Origin: Stieleria varia
GTDB lineage: Bacteria; Planctomycetota; Planctomycetia; Pirellulales; Pirellulaceae
DNA length: 64,000 nucleotides
Assembly: GCF_038443385.1 (NCBI RefSeq)
Contig: NZ_CP151726.1
Coordinates: 9,114,001 to 9,178,000 of the forward strand
Direction of reading: 5' to 3'
Shown here: positions 9,077 through 19,333 of the stretch, piece by piece
Position numbering within the stretch: position 1 is the stretch's first letter
Layout of the letters: each line of letters begins with the position of its first letter
The notes under the pieces: generated by a model
What the model was told of the DNA's origin: nothing
The model's database searches: none
The model's input: only the letters and a program-made list of their open reading frames with translations
Translations under genes and position numbers: made by a program

Positions 9077-9670
9077 TTGCAAGGTCCCGAAACACGAGCG
9101 TCATTGATCGGCAAACTGGGCAAGTCGGATTCCGACGATGCTTGGGCGGAGTTTGTGGAGCTGTACCGACCGTTGGTGGTTCGGGTGGCACTGGCCAAAG
9201 GGCTGCAGCATGCCGATGCGGATGACTTGGCCCAGGATGTTTTGGCGACGGTCGGTAAGGCAATCAACTCCTTCGATCCCCTCGCAGATGGCTCCTTTCG
9301 CGGATGGTTGTTCAAGATCACCCGTAATCTCTGCGTCAATCAACTAACGCGTGGCCCCTTTTCAGGAAACCGTGGTCCGATCGGATCGGGAGACAGCGAT
9401 GTACATCGAATGCTCTTACAGCAACCTGCCGACGAAGCCACGGTCACATTGTTTGAAACAGAGCATCGTCGGCTTCGTTTTCAGCAAGCCGCCGAGATGC
9501 TGCAAGCGAGATTCACTGAATCGACGTGGCTTTCGTTCTGGCTGACCGCTGTCGATGGGCGATCGATCCAATCGGTTGCCGATGAACTCGGCATGACCGA
9601 AGGATCCGTGCGCGTGGCGCGTTGTCGCGTCTTGGCGAAACTCAAAGACACACTTCAATCGGATGACTAA
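9077..9670 (+). CDS. ECF-type RNA polymerase sigma factor
   Basis: Starting at the TTG with a good ribosome site gives 197 residues. Region 2 is seen as WAEFVELYRPLV, then DADDLAQDVLATV and FRGWLFKITRNLC. Region 4 is seen as SIQSVADELGMTEGSVRVARCRVL, a helix-turn-helix that should read the -35 box. The segment TRASLIGKLGKSDSDDAWAEF is typical of planctomycete ECF factors linked to Ser/Thr kinases. The stop is three bases before the kinase gene, so the two are almost certainly one operon. The partner kinase carries a zinc anti-sigma-like motif, suggesting it controls this factor. Confidence 0.93.
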   Translation: MQGPETRASLIGKLGKSDSDDAWAEFVELYRPLVVRVALAKGLQHADADDLAQDVLATVGKAINSFDPLADGSFRGWLFKITRNLCVNQLTRGPFSGNRGPIGSGDSDVHRMLLQQPADEATVTLFETEHRRLRFQQAAEMLQARFTESTWLSFWLTAVDGRSIQSVADELGMTEGSVRVARCRVLAKLKDTLQSDD

Positions 9671-9673
9671 ACC

Positions 9674-12600
9674 ATGATCGCACGCTTCCATTACGACGAT
9701 GATACTTTGCAAAAGTTGCTTGAAGATGACATCTCCGATCTTCAAGATGAATTGAGCCACCACGTCGAAACTTGCCCGCAATGTCAAGATCGATTGGAGG
9801 AGATCACGCAACGGGGACTGACTTGGCAAGAAGCCGGCGAGATGTTGCGTGAGAACCAACTCGTAGGCGAGTCTCTCCGGGACTCGCAGTTTTCAGCGTC
9901 TCCGAGAAACGCCACGACGTATTTCCTGTCACCCAGCGATCGCCAGGATTCATTAGGACGATTTGGACGTTACGAGATCATGGAAGTTCTGGGCCGCGGC
10001 GGCATGGGTATCGTGATGCGTGGCTTCGATCCCGAACTCAATCGCTACTCAGCGGTCAAGGTACTTGCACCAGAGTTGGCCAGCAGCGCAGCGGCTCGCA
10101 AACGGTTTTCTCGAGAAGCCAAAAGTGCCGCAGCGGTCGTTCATCCGCACGTCGTACCTATCCAGACCGTTGATCAGCACGGCGGACTTCCTTATTTGGT
10201 CATGCCTGTCGTCGAAGGCCAAAGCCTGCAACAACGCGTCGAGCATGACGGGCCGTTGCCGATCATCGAAGTCGTCCGGATCGCAGCGCAGATCGCCGAT
10301 GGCTTGGCTGCAGCACATGCTCAAGGTCTCGTTCATCGCGATATCAAACCGGCAAATATCCTGCTCGAAAACGGTGTCGAACGCGTCCAGATCACCGACT
10401 TTGGTTTGGCCCGCGCAGCAGACGATGCCAGCATGACACGCAGCGGCGTGATCGCTGGCACGCCTCAGTACATGTCACCCGAGCAAGCTCACGGCGACGA
10501 AGTCGACCAACGCAGTGATTTGTTTAGTCTCGGCAGTGTGATGTACTTCATGCTGACGGGGCGAAGTCCGTTTCGAGCCGAGACCACCATGGGTGTGCTC
10601 AGCCGTATCGCCAACGACCAGCCTCGACCGCTTCGCAGCATTCGTCCTGAGACACCAGCCTGGTTGGAACAAGTCGTCTTCAAACTGCTCGCCAAGTTGC
10701 CACAGGATCGCTATGTGTCGGCCGAGCAATCCAAGGACCTCTTGGCCGATTGCCTTGCCCATCTGCAGCAACCCACCGCAATTCCGCTGCCCGGGGGTGT
10801 TCCAGCTTTTGATGCTCAAAGGCATCCTGCTGCAGGGAACTCAGTGCTGAGTCGCCTGAAGGTTGGACACCAACGGGGGAAATTCTTTGCGCTCGCCGGG
10901 CTCGCATTCTCTCTGGTACTCGCCGGACTACTGATTGTTCTGGAGTTCAACAAAGGCACGCTCACGATCGAGTCGGAGGTCGACGATGTACAGATCCGAG
11001 TGCTTCAGGGAAGCAAGGTAGCGGAGCAACTAACGGTCTCGCGTCAAGGAAACCAGGTGCGTTTGGCGGCAGGAGAATACGTCGTCGAAATCGATGGTCA
11101 AATGGACGGGATCGATGTTGTCGACGGCGATGTGACGTTGACCCGAGGTGGTGCAGCGATTGTCAAAATCATGGATTCACGATCCAAGTCGGTTCAAGAC
11201 GCAGTGCATCCCGAACTCGATGCCGTCGACACCGCGAATACCCAGCCTGAAATCGTTCACGACCGACCAAACCAGAATGGCATTGGCTTCAACGACGGAT
11301 ACGAACGTTATGTCCAGATCCAGGAACCGACAACCTCGGGCGGATCCCCCACGTCTCTGGCACCACCAAGCGACGAACAAATCCTCAAAGTACTGAAAGA
11401 AAAATCCCTGTTCCCCAGTGGGATACCGAGTGTCTACGAAATCAGTCGTGACGTTCAACGTATTGTGAAGGAAAAAACTGCAGACTATGTCGATCCAACT
11501 GGAATGTATCCGTTGATCGGCAAAGCTCGCATGCATCACGCGCACTACAAATGCAGCGTCTACTTTGATGAGAATGCTGATCTCACGTATCCCGTCACTC
11601 ATTCAGTGAAGAACGGAACGCGTGTGGCTGTGATCTACATCGATCAAACTCATCTGCACAAGATCGATGACGCAGAGCCAGTTGCGGATTCAATCGATCT
11701 AGCGGCGGCACCCGAGAAAGCATTGCAAAGCTCCGTCATCGACTTCACCACCGTCTCGAATCTTCGAACGAAACTGCAGCAGGCAGATCAACGCGTGAAT
11801 CAGGTCACCCAAAGCATCCGAGTCTGGGAAGAACGCGTGGAGATGTGGGAGAAAAATCCTGAAGGGCGAGTGGATGGAGAAGATGTCCCCAATTCAGATT
11901 CGATGGAAGATGCCCTGGCATCTCTGGAGTCCGTCAAGGATCAGCTTGCAACACTGCTGCGAGACCGAGAATTCTTGCACCGGGAAGTGACCTCCAGGTT
12001 CGTGATTCTGCGTAAACAAGCTGAGATAGCTAAAGGGGAACTCATCTTGGCCCAGTCTGAAATCGACACTCTCAAACGACTTTACCGACAGGGGATTGTC
12101 GCCAAGCACGAGATGGACAAAAAGCAGCAGGCTGCCGCAAAGGCGAGTTTAGAGTTAACCAGATTGGACAAGCTTGTTGAACAGTACATCTCCATTGTCC
12201 GAGAGTTCTCGCTGAGTGGTTCTGCAGGACGCAACTCGCAGCGCGAGCAGTCGGTGGATAACGCGGATCCTTTTGCCAGCAGAGGTACGATGCAGGTCTT
12301 GTTTCAAGGACCAGAAAACGCAAGAGCGGTGCTGAAGACGAAAGATGGTCGTGAAATTGCGTTCCCCGAACGTGTGAATCTCCGATCCGGAGAGATGTAT
12401 GCTTTCTCGCTTTCGCATGTCCCCGGGTACCCTGACTTGAGACTGTCAGGCGCCATCGGTCTGTCCAACGTCAGCGTACAGGCTCTTGCTCAGGCCCAGG
12501 CCTACTACGATTACAACGCGATTCCGATCCAGATCACAAACGCTGATATCGAGGCATGCAAGAATGGCATCTCCGTGACCAAGGTTGTCTATCTCCCCCG

Positions 12601-12751
12601 AAGTCAAGAGTTCACCGCGGTCTTCTCACCAGTGGAGACGCTTGATTCAAAACGTATTGATCCAGGCATCGATGTCGTCGCCGAAGCGGAGCGACTTGGA
12701 GTCCTGCTGGCGGTGCTGAAACTTGATAAAAGTAGTGAACCAAATGATTAG
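9674..12751 (+). CDS. Membrane serine/threonine kinase with N-terminal zinc anti-sigma-like motif and coiled-coil sensor
   Basis: The 1025-residue protein has four parts. First, a short N-terminal segment with H30-x3-C34-x2-C37, the zinc signature of ZAS anti-sigma factors. Second, a Hanks-type kinase domain at about residues 95-365 (GRGGMGIV, AVKVL, HRDIKPANILL with Asp223, DFGLA, GTPQYMSPEQ), with all key residues present. Third, one membrane helix at about 403-425. Fourth, an outside region of about 600 residues that includes a long coiled coil with LYRQGIVAKHEMDKKQQAAA, resembling the alpha-hairpin of HlyD-type adaptor proteins. It directly follows the ECF gene. The likely role is sensing at the envelope, with kinase activity controlling sigma release. 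The adaptor resemblance is an inference from pattern only. Confidence 0.92.
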   Translation: MIARFHYDDDTLQKLLEDDISDLQDELSHHVETCPQCQDRLEEITQRGLTWQEAGEMLRENQLVGESLRDSQFSASPRNATTYFLSPSDRQDSLGRFGRYEIMEVLGRGGMGIVMRGFDPELNRYSAVKVLAPELASSAAARKRFSREAKSAAAVVHPHVVPIQTVDQHGGLPYLVMPVVEGQSLQQRVEHDGPLPIIEVVRIAAQIADGLAAAHAQGLVHRDIKPANILLENGVERVQITDFGLARAADDASMTRSGVIAGTPQYMSPEQAHGDEVDQRSDLFSLGSVMYFMLTGRSPFRAETTMGVLSRIANDQPRPLRSIRPETPAWLEQVVFKLLAKLPQDRYVSAEQSKDLLADCLAHLQQPTAIPLPGGVPAFDAQRHPAAGNSVLSRLKVGHQRGKFFALAGLAFSLVLAGLLIVLEFNKGTLTIESEVDDVQIRVLQGSKVAEQLTVSRQGNQVRLAAGEYVVEIDGQMDGIDVVDGDVTLTRGGAAIVKIMDSRSKSVQDAVHPELDAVDTANTQPEIVHDRPNQNGIGFNDGYERYVQIQEPTTSGGSPTSLAPPSDEQILKVLKEKSLFPSGIPSVYEISRDVQRIVKEKTADYVDPTGMYPLIGKARMHHAHYKCSVYFDENADLTYPVTHSVKNGTRVAVIYIDQTHLHKIDDAEPVADSIDLAAAPEKALQSSVIDFTTVSNLRTKLQQADQRVNQVTQSIRVWEERVEMWEKNPEGRVDGEDVPNSDSMEDALASLESVKDQLATLLRDREFLHREVTSRFVILRKQAEIAKGELILAQSEIDTLKRLYRQGIVAKHEMDKKQQAAAKASLELTRLDKLVEQYISIVREFSLSGSAGRNSQREQSVDNADPFASRGTMQVLFQGPENARAVLKTKDGREIAFPERVNLRSGEMYAFSLSHVPGYPDLRLSGAIGLSNVSVQALAQAQAYYDYNAIPIQITNADIEACKNGISVTKVVYLPRSQEFTAVFSPVETLDSKRIDPGIDVVAEAERLGVLLAVLKLDKSSEPND

Positions 12752-12767
12752 CCCGGCTTATTCGGGC
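12751..12767 (+). terminator. Weak hairpin at the end of the kinase gene
   Basis: GCCCG and CGGGC form a five-base stem with a seven-base loop, starting on the last base of the stop codon. No T run follows, so intrinsic termination is doubtful; it may be a fragment of a REP-like element. Confidence 0.25.
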
Positions 12768-12886
12768 GACTAAAAGACGTAATGGATTTCACCAGAACTC
12801 CCATGCGCAAGGAATTCTGGCGAATCCCACTACCAAGTGCGCCAATAACTGTATCGTTGGCCCTTAGTGACCCCTTGACGTCTCGC

Positions 12887-14203
12887 TCAAGTTTCGCCGA
12901 TGCCCCACAGGTCTGCGAGCTTCTCGGTCTCCGCCACTTTGAAGGGAAATCTTTCAGCGAAAGGATGGTCGGCCACCCCAGCTAATTCACGCAATGCGAT
13001 GTGAATGTGTTCTGGACGAACCCGTATGCCATTTTCAGGATTGAGTGAGAGCGATTGAGGATCAAATGGGTGAGGCATTTGGGCATCGTCCGTAGCGCCG
13101 ATGACTCGGTTTCCACGAATGCCGGGTCCAAGAAACATGATGGAGCCGATTGACCAGTGGTCTTTTCCGTCGCCATTGTTGTAGTTTGGCGTTCGTCCCA
13201 TCTCACTTTGCATCACCAAAACCAGCTTCTCACGAATCTGCAATTCCTCGGCACGACGCAACAAGTAGTCGATGCTGGCCAGCAAACGTGGCAGTAGTTT
13301 CATCTGGTCTTCGTCGTTTTTCTGATGACTGTCGAACTGGCCAACGGTCAAATTGGCCGAGACGCAAACGCCGGCTTTGAAGCTAGCGAGGGCGATCTCC
13401 GCCTGCTGCGAAAGAGGATCTTTGGGGACCGATTTGGGGATGTGCGGAGTGATTCGTGAAAGCGACTGTGAATTCCACTGAGCTGCATACAACATGCTCT
13501 CTGCACGCTTTTGTCTTGGCAAGCTCGACCGCGTCGCAGATCGTTGGTTTTGTTTGGCGAGCGTTTGTTCGATTCGGTCACTCGCAAAGTCATCGTGGTA
13601 GGGATGTTGAGTTGCCCCATGCACCGAATCGGCGTTCGCCAATAGCTTGAGCGACTGGATGTAGGGAACGCGGGCCATGGGAACCAAATTGGCAGTCGCT
13701 GAATAGTTGCCAAAAGTCAAGAACGACAGGGGGCATTCTGGGCCGCGACATGCCGCGACCAATGCGGCAAACGTCGGATAGGCCGCGCTATCCAAATGCC
13801 CGGTCGCCATGTAACGACTGCACGGTGAATGATTGTTGACCGAGTAATCGAGACCGTTGAGCACCAATAACTCTTTGGCGTACCGTGCGAAGAAGTCCTC
13901 GTTACTCATTCCTTCAGTGATGTGCTTGCTTGTCGGCGCGAATTTGATCTCACCCTCCGTCAGAATGTCTCCATTGTCGTACAGTCGATTGATGCCGCCA
14001 ACGCCTTTGGGATCCATCAGATAGGTCGTGTCCCAGCCACCGGACGCATTGACGACAACGTAGAAAGGGCCGTCATAGGGCGGCTCAGATTCTGATTCAT
14101 CGTCCGCACACGCCGTGGCGGTCAGCCCGATGCCAGCAGCACCAAACAACCTCAAAAGGTCGCGTCGATGATGAATGCTGTCCCGAATTGATGCATCACT
14201 CAT
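12887..14203 (-). CDS. DUF1501 family exported protein (sulfatase-fold)
   Basis: The 438-residue protein opens with HHRRDLLRLFGAAGIGLTATAC, a twin-arginine type signal (RRDLLRLFG) with a possible lipobox Cys. The body carries DUF1501 features, such as VVVNASGGWDTTYLMDPKG near the start and LVLVMQSEMGRTPNYNNGDGKDHW near the end, where related proteins place metal-binding residues of the alkaline-phosphatase/sulfatase fold. Its ATG overlaps the stop of the upstream cytochrome-type gene by eight bases. In planctomycetes DUF1501 genes follow cytochrome/DUF1549 genes like this; the reaction is not established. Confidence 0.9.
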   Translation of the reverse strand: MSDASIRDSIHHRRDLLRLFGAAGIGLTATACADDESESEPPYDGPFYVVVNASGGWDTTYLMDPKGVGGINRLYDNGDILTEGEIKFAPTSKHITEGMSNEDFFARYAKELLVLNGLDYSVNNHSPCSRYMATGHLDSAAYPTFAALVAACRGPECPLSFLTFGNYSATANLVPMARVPYIQSLKLLANADSVHGATQHPYHDDFASDRIEQTLAKQNQRSATRSSLPRQKRAESMLYAAQWNSQSLSRITPHIPKSVPKDPLSQQAEIALASFKAGVCVSANLTVGQFDSHQKNDEDQMKLLPRLLASIDYLLRRAEELQIREKLVLVMQSEMGRTPNYNNGDGKDHWSIGSIMFLGPGIRGNRVIGATDDAQMPHPFDPQSLSLNPENGIRVRPEHIHIALRELAGVADHPFAERFPFKVAETEKLADLWGIGET

Positions 14204-16472
14204 ACAGAAACTCCCGACGTCTCAATAGATAGGTGACCACTGACCGCCAAGCGCGGAGCGTGTAGTGTGGATCGGGGTCGCGCGGGCTGGGTTCGTCTCC
14301 ACTTTTGCAAAAGTAGCTTTCTCTGGGCTCGACACTCTTGATCGTGGCAGCTTCCTGAACGATGCCGGTGAACAACTCGTATGTCTGGGCCACTTCGGCG
14401 GAATCGGCGTCATCTTCACGACCCAAGATATGCCAGTGCAGATGCACAATCGCCTCGCGGATCTTACGTTCAGATTCCGGATCGTCATCATCAGGCACAA
14501 CGTCGATCTCGATGTTCGGAAACAGCAACCGCTGCTCCGCCGGCAGAGCAAAATCCGCAGCCACATTCTTGCAGGCGACATCATTGGCGAGGATCCGTTG
14601 CAGAGCACCGATCGCACCGCTCGGATCAGCCAGTCGTTCGGTGACCTCCTTTGAGTCGATACCGCCATACAGAATGGCATAGCTGTCATCCAAGCGTCCC
14701 CACGGTTTGCCAAACACCGCAACGATCTTACGTTCGACTTGTTCGGGGCTCAGCATTCGAACCACACCGATGTCATCCAGTTCGGCCAGACGATCGACAT
14801 CGTCTGGATTCGACAACCCATCAGCTCGGTAGAACTTCGACGTCGCGATGACTTGGAAGATCACTTTCAAGTTGTAGCTGCTCGCTGCGAACTGCTTCGC
14901 CGCATTGTCGATCAACTCACGCTGTGCCAAGAAAGCTTTCCGCCGAGCGGCAAAATGTGGGTCGTCGATGTCGTCGGGAGCCGCAAGCACCGTGCGGCCC
15001 ATCAGGAGGTAGTAGACATGTTCGGCCATTGCGATTGCGAATCGTGGATCTTTCGATGTTTGTTCTCCCAGCCATGGGAGTGCTCGCCAGCGATCCTCTT
15101 CGGCAAGATCGATTCCTTCGGATCCGGCAGCGAACATGTCGGTGAACCAGCCATCTTTCCTTGGACCGTAGTGACCATCTTCGTTGTAGTAGTCCTGGAA
15201 CAGCGCAGCGATCGGATCGATGGTTCGATGGCAAACCACACATTCAGCCGCCTGCATGGTCGGGGTTTCGTACTTGGCATCAATGGCCGCCGCGTCGCTG
15301 ACTCGCGGTGCCAAGTTCATGATGTCGACACCCAGGAAATGCTGATAGTACATCCGCGCCCGCAAACGATTTCGGTTTGTCTCGGTGGTGGGATATCGCC
15401 GCAGGTATTGAAACATGCTCAGCAAACCAGCATGAGGGTAGAAACCATCGGCCGTCGGCTGCACTTTCCCATTGCGGTGTACCAACGCATGGAGCCTCGC
15501 CGGAATGAACTCATAGGGATCATCCGGGTCATCAAACTGGTTTTGCACTTCGTCAAAAATGCCGTATCCACGAGCAGTGTAGGGTGACACCATTGTGTAG
15601 TCGGCGGTCAGGATCTCGCTGAACGGACGCTCGTTCTGAACGATATATCGGACCAGTTCCATGGGTTCGCGGCGGAGTGCTTCGCGGTATTGATCGGCAA
15701 GTTTGTAACGGGCTTTTTGACGTTCCTTTTCAGGTAGATGATCGAGGCTGAATTTCTGATACCAATGACGTGTTTTCTCGAAGTGGTTGTACGACAACGC
15801 GTCGTCGCCATTTCCGTTGTAGCCTCGCGTTAGAAAGATGTCATTGAATCCTTCCTGCAATCGTTGGTAAAACGCGTCCTCTTTCATGACGGACGCCAAA
15901 ACAGATTCGATGCCTTTCAAGCCTTGTGAAGCGATCATTTTCCGCTCGTCGTCGGTCGGCAAGCGAGCAGCCAAAGACAGTGTGATCCGACGCAGCAACC
16001 GCTGATCCGTCAGCATGATCACTCCGTCAAAAAATCCAGCCAAGTCATCCACTGTCGGCGGCGAGCTCAGTCGGGACGGGTTCTCTTGGACTCGACGAAC
16101 GAATTCCTCCAAGATGCGAAGCTCTGTTGAGCCTGCCTTGATGACTTCGCCGCCTCCATGATCCAGCCCTCCAGTCGCCTTGGCTACCAACCTTGATCGC
16201 CCATCCTGCTCCAAGTGCAGAGCCATCGCCGTGAAGGACTTGCAATTCTGCAGGATGCTCATACGGTCGTTCAGTCGAAAATCACTTTCTTCCGCTTCTC
16301 CGCCCTCTCTGTGGCACTTCATGCAAATCCGCTCGCCCACTTTGATCCACGAATCATGGAAGGCGTTTGCCGCAAAGCAAACCGGCTTTTTCCCGTCATC
16401 AGCGAACACAGCGTGCGAAAACGCCTGTAGCAAGATGAGGACAAGTATGCGGCAGGTCATTTGAAGTGTCAT
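14196..16472 (-). CDS. Planctomycete cytochrome-type protein (DUF1549/DUF1588-like) with two CxxCH motifs
   Basis: The 758-residue protein has a signal peptide (about residues 1-24, LVLILLQAFSHAVFA). A first heme motif CMKCH sits near residue 50. Then comes a segment LLRRITLSLAARLPTDDERK, like the start of DUF1549, and a second motif CVVCH followed by RTIDPIAALFQDYYNEDG, like DUF1588. Two c-type hemes in a periplasmic protein are likely. The downstream DUF1501 gene overlaps it, so both are made together. Family members are abundant in planctomycetes, often near sulfatases, but their substrate is unknown. Confidence 0.85.
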   Translation of the reverse strand: MTLQMTCRILVLILLQAFSHAVFADDGKKPVCFAANAFHDSWIKVGERICMKCHREGGEAEESDFRLNDRMSILQNCKSFTAMALHLEQDGRSRLVAKATGGLDHGGGEVIKAGSTELRILEEFVRRVQENPSRLSSPPTVDDLAGFFDGVIMLTDQRLLRRITLSLAARLPTDDERKMIASQGLKGIESVLASVMKEDAFYQRLQEGFNDIFLTRGYNGNGDDALSYNHFEKTRHWYQKFSLDHLPEKERQKARYKLADQYREALRREPMELVRYIVQNERPFSEILTADYTMVSPYTARGYGIFDEVQNQFDDPDDPYEFIPARLHALVHRNGKVQPTADGFYPHAGLLSMFQYLRRYPTTETNRNRLRARMYYQHFLGVDIMNLAPRVSDAAAIDAKYETPTMQAAECVVCHRTIDPIAALFQDYYNEDGHYGPRKDGWFTDMFAAGSEGIDLAEEDRWRALPWLGEQTSKDPRFAIAMAEHVYYLLMGRTVLAAPDDIDDPHFAARRKAFLAQRELIDNAAKQFAASSYNLKVIFQVIATSKFYRADGLSNPDDVDRLAELDDIGVVRMLSPEQVERKIVAVFGKPWGRLDDSYAILYGGIDSKEVTERLADPSGAIGALQRILANDVACKNVAADFALPAEQRLLFPNIEIDVVPDDDDPESERKIREAIVHLHWHILGREDDADSAEVAQTYELFTGIVQEAATIKSVEPRESYFCKSGDEPSPRDPDPHYTLRAWRSVVTYLLRRREFLYE

Positions 16473-16511
16473 TGAATCGAAAACGTTCCAAGGCAGTTTT
16501 GTTGATGCAAT

Positions 16512-19112
16512 CTACAGCGAACTCAAATACGCGACCAAGTCAGCGACGTCTTGATCACTCAGGCCCTCCAGCAAACCCTCGGGCATCAATGACGAAGACG
16601 CTGGGCGAATCAACTCAATCATATCCGTATTGACCCGGACGGTCTTTGCATCGGCGGTCAACAATGTCAGCCCGTCGACACTCCTATAGATTTCCATTCC
16701 GATCACAACCTCTCCATCGGTCGTCAAAACCTGTGTCGCTCGGAAGCGATCGGGAATCGAGTGACTGGGGTCCACTGTAGCACGCAACAGATCCGCTGGA
16801 CCAAATCGTTTGTTGATCCCCGTCAACGATGGGCCCAGTGCTTTGGCTCCGTTGTGGCAATTGGCACATTGTCGAACCTGGAACAATGTCTTTCCTCGCT
16901 CCACGTTCCCGGACATCGCGACCAATGCGAGGATGGCGGGTGACTTTGCCAACCAGGCTTGCACGGTTTCAGATGCACTCTCACGCTCGGGAATTTCCTG
17001 CCCCAACTGTTTGAGGGCTTTTTCAGCGGCTTCGCGGACTGACTGATTGAATGAAAAGACTGCTCGGTTCAGTTCATGCACGTCGGATTCCGTGGGATGG
17101 CTCGCCAAGCACATCCAGCCTGCGTCGCGTGTTTCGTCTCGCTTGAGCCACTCCCTTACGACAGTTCGTGGAACGGCATCGTCACCTTGTGCGATGAAAT
17201 GAGCAACGTCAGGGTCGATCGTCTCGTCGGAAACTGCTAAGCACTTGCGGCGAGCAAACTCCAATCCCTCGGGGTTCATCTGTTTGGTCCAAACCAGATG
17301 CGTGGGGTGGCCAAATGCGGGATTTGAGACCAAACGAGCTTCGACCAACGAGTCACGTCGTCGCAGTGCAACCAGCAGTTCACCGAGTCGCTCAGACCAG
17401 TTGCGATCGACATTCATCTCGCGTTCTGAGATTTCGATCGGAATCTGCAGCATCAATTGGACGACATCGTCAGTCATCTCATCACTGCGTGAGACAGGCA
17501 GTCGAGCCAACGCGATCAGACGATGAAGTCGTTCGGTGGGCGATTGCATCTCCTTGGCGTCTGCAGCGATCGCGTTCCAGGCGGCTTGCGATTCGGGTTC
17601 CAAGACCGCAAGCGTACGTACGACTTCGTGTCGTAGCTCGTTCGATGCATCGGGATGTTTCAGCATCACGCACAGCTTTTCTGTTGCCGATTCAATCAGA
17701 TTCGAATCCAGTCGAGGACGAATCACGCCGCGATACCCATCAAACACCGCGGCCACTTGCTCTTCGCCACGAGGATCTTTGGCGGCTCCAGGACCCAAGC
17801 CACCTACACTTTCGATCAACAACGCCAAGGCAGAAAGACGCTCTGCATCATTGGTGTCTGCGTCCAAGCGTTCCATTGCCAGGTTCGCTGCGTCTGATTC
17901 GATCGTCGGTTCAGGACGATTCCGAAGCTCACGTATCTTCTTACCGATGTGAGACTCATGCTTTGACGTTTCGGTGTTCGGCCAAATCACATCACGCTGA
18001 CGTGGTGCACTTTGATTCGGCCGAGCTGCGTCGATCAAGTACAAGCCACCTCGACTTCCCCGGCCTCCCACACTGACCACGACCCTGCCATCGGGCGTTG
18101 ACGTGATGTCGGTCACTGCAAAGCCAGCGATGTCGATGGGCTTTGCAACCTCTTCGATGCTCCTATCGTCGCCGACGAAGACGACGCGTCCAAAGGTCCA
18201 ATCCAGCACCCATACGCCATTTTGGAACCGATCCGGCAGACGATTGCCGTGATACCGCAAAACCCCCGTTGGCGACCCGCGACCCAACTCTGCCAACTGG
18301 ATCGGCATCTGAGGGTCGTATCGGGGACGTTTCCAACTTCGCGAGACCCAACCAGCATCATCGCCCTGGGCAGTACGAAAGACTCTCGTTGGTCGATACC
18401 AAGGCAGGCTGATGTCGCGTTCGCCATCGCTGTCAAACACATCGATCATTCCGTTGGGAGCGAAATCAAAGTCGTAAGCATTGCGAAAGCCATGCGCCCA
18501 GACTTCTCGCTTGCTCCAATCGGGCGAGATCCGCCAGATCACGCCATCATGCGGCTTGGGAAATGTGGGCGACTCAACATTCTGTAGTTCGAACATCTGT
18601 CGGTTCCCGTTGCCCGCGATGAGGTACCAGTAGCCATCGGGTCCCATCCGCAGCGCGTGGGCCTCGTGCTCGCCGCCCGTTTTTATTTCAAGCATCTGGC
18701 TTGGTTCAGAATCAACGAATCCGTCGTCGTCCGTGTCGGCGACTTTCCAGATTCCGTTGTTCGCGGTGTAGTAAAGGTCACCGTCATGGAAACACAAACC
18801 TTGCGCACCATGGTTCAAGCCGTCGACCAGTGTTCGAGACGTCTCGAAAACGCCATCACCGTCGCCATCCATCAGTACTCGAATGTAACCCGGCCCCGAA
18901 GCGACAATGCGCCCAACCGGGTCCGTGGTAATCGCCGTACAATCTGGCACCAAGTCGTCATCAGCGACTTGCCGGATCGTCAGACCCTCAGCCACCCAAA
19001 TCGAATCAGCCGCATCGATGAAAGAAACAAACGTGGCGCAGATCATGATCGACCAAACGCTGACGTACCCAACTCTGCCGAATGGACTTCGCCGATTTGA
19101 TATTCCAGTCAT
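16512..19112 (-). CDS. PVC-type membrane-bound dehydrogenase propeller with C-terminal cytochrome c
   Basis: With the ATG at 19112 the protein has 866 residues and a clear signal peptide (VSVWSIMICATFVSFIDAA). The N-terminal half is a beta-propeller of the sorbosone dehydrogenase/NHL type (DGDGDGVFETSRTLVDGLNHGAQGL, GEHEAHALRMGPDGYWYLIAGNGN). A middle helical part of about 300 residues resembles HEAT repeats. The C-terminal 130 residues hold a single heme motif (QCANCHNGAKALGPSL) and the conserved ending SDQDVADLVAYLSSL. The frame is open upstream to a TTG at 19226, but that adds a tail with no signal character. It is probably a periplasmic oxidoreductase; it lies 39 bases before the cytochrome-type gene and probably shares its transcript. 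Confidence 0.9.
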   Translation of the reverse strand: MTGISNRRSPFGRVGYVSVWSIMICATFVSFIDAADSIWVAEGLTIRQVADDDLVPDCTAITTDPVGRIVASGPGYIRVLMDGDGDGVFETSRTLVDGLNHGAQGLCFHDGDLYYTANNGIWKVADTDDDGFVDSEPSQMLEIKTGGEHEAHALRMGPDGYWYLIAGNGNRQMFELQNVESPTFPKPHDGVIWRISPDWSKREVWAHGFRNAYDFDFAPNGMIDVFDSDGERDISLPWYRPTRVFRTAQGDDAGWVSRSWKRPRYDPQMPIQLAELGRGSPTGVLRYHGNRLPDRFQNGVWVLDWTFGRVVFVGDDRSIEEVAKPIDIAGFAVTDITSTPDGRVVVSVGGRGSRGGLYLIDAARPNQSAPRQRDVIWPNTETSKHESHIGKKIRELRNRPEPTIESDAANLAMERLDADTNDAERLSALALLIESVGGLGPGAAKDPRGEEQVAAVFDGYRGVIRPRLDSNLIESATEKLCVMLKHPDASNELRHEVVRTLAVLEPESQAAWNAIAADAKEMQSPTERLHRLIALARLPVSRSDEMTDDVVQLMLQIPIEISEREMNVDRNWSERLGELLVALRRRDSLVEARLVSNPAFGHPTHLVWTKQMNPEGLEFARRKCLAVSDETIDPDVAHFIAQGDDAVPRTVVREWLKRDETRDAGWMCLASHPTESDVHELNRAVFSFNQSVREAAEKALKQLGQEIPERESASETVQAWLAKSPAILALVAMSGNVERGKTLFQVRQCANCHNGAKALGPSLTGINKRFGPADLLRATVDPSHSIPDRFRATQVLTTDGEVVIGMEIYRSVDGLTLLTADAKTVRVNTDMIELIRPASSSLMPEGLLEGLSDQDVADLVAYLSSL

Positions 19113-19226
19113 AACTTTGCAACAAAGGTGAGACGCGAAAGGAAGGACGTGCATCTTACCTGGAGAAAGTGACCGATGATGACACCGGTGCAAAATGCGC
19201 AAAGATATGACGAGTTTTGCAATCAA

Positions 19227-19333
19227 ATCTAGTCAATGATCCGGCGTAGACATGCCTCACCGAACCAGCATTGACAAGAGGAAGCACTTTCTCGGCCAAT
19301 TGATGTCGCTTCTCTCCTGCGATTCCACAGTAG
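19227..19333. other. Divergent intergenic region
   Basis: This stretch separates the leftward cytochrome genes from the rightward cassette and must contain promoters for both. No convincing -35/-10 pair or palindrome was seen. Confidence 0.4.
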
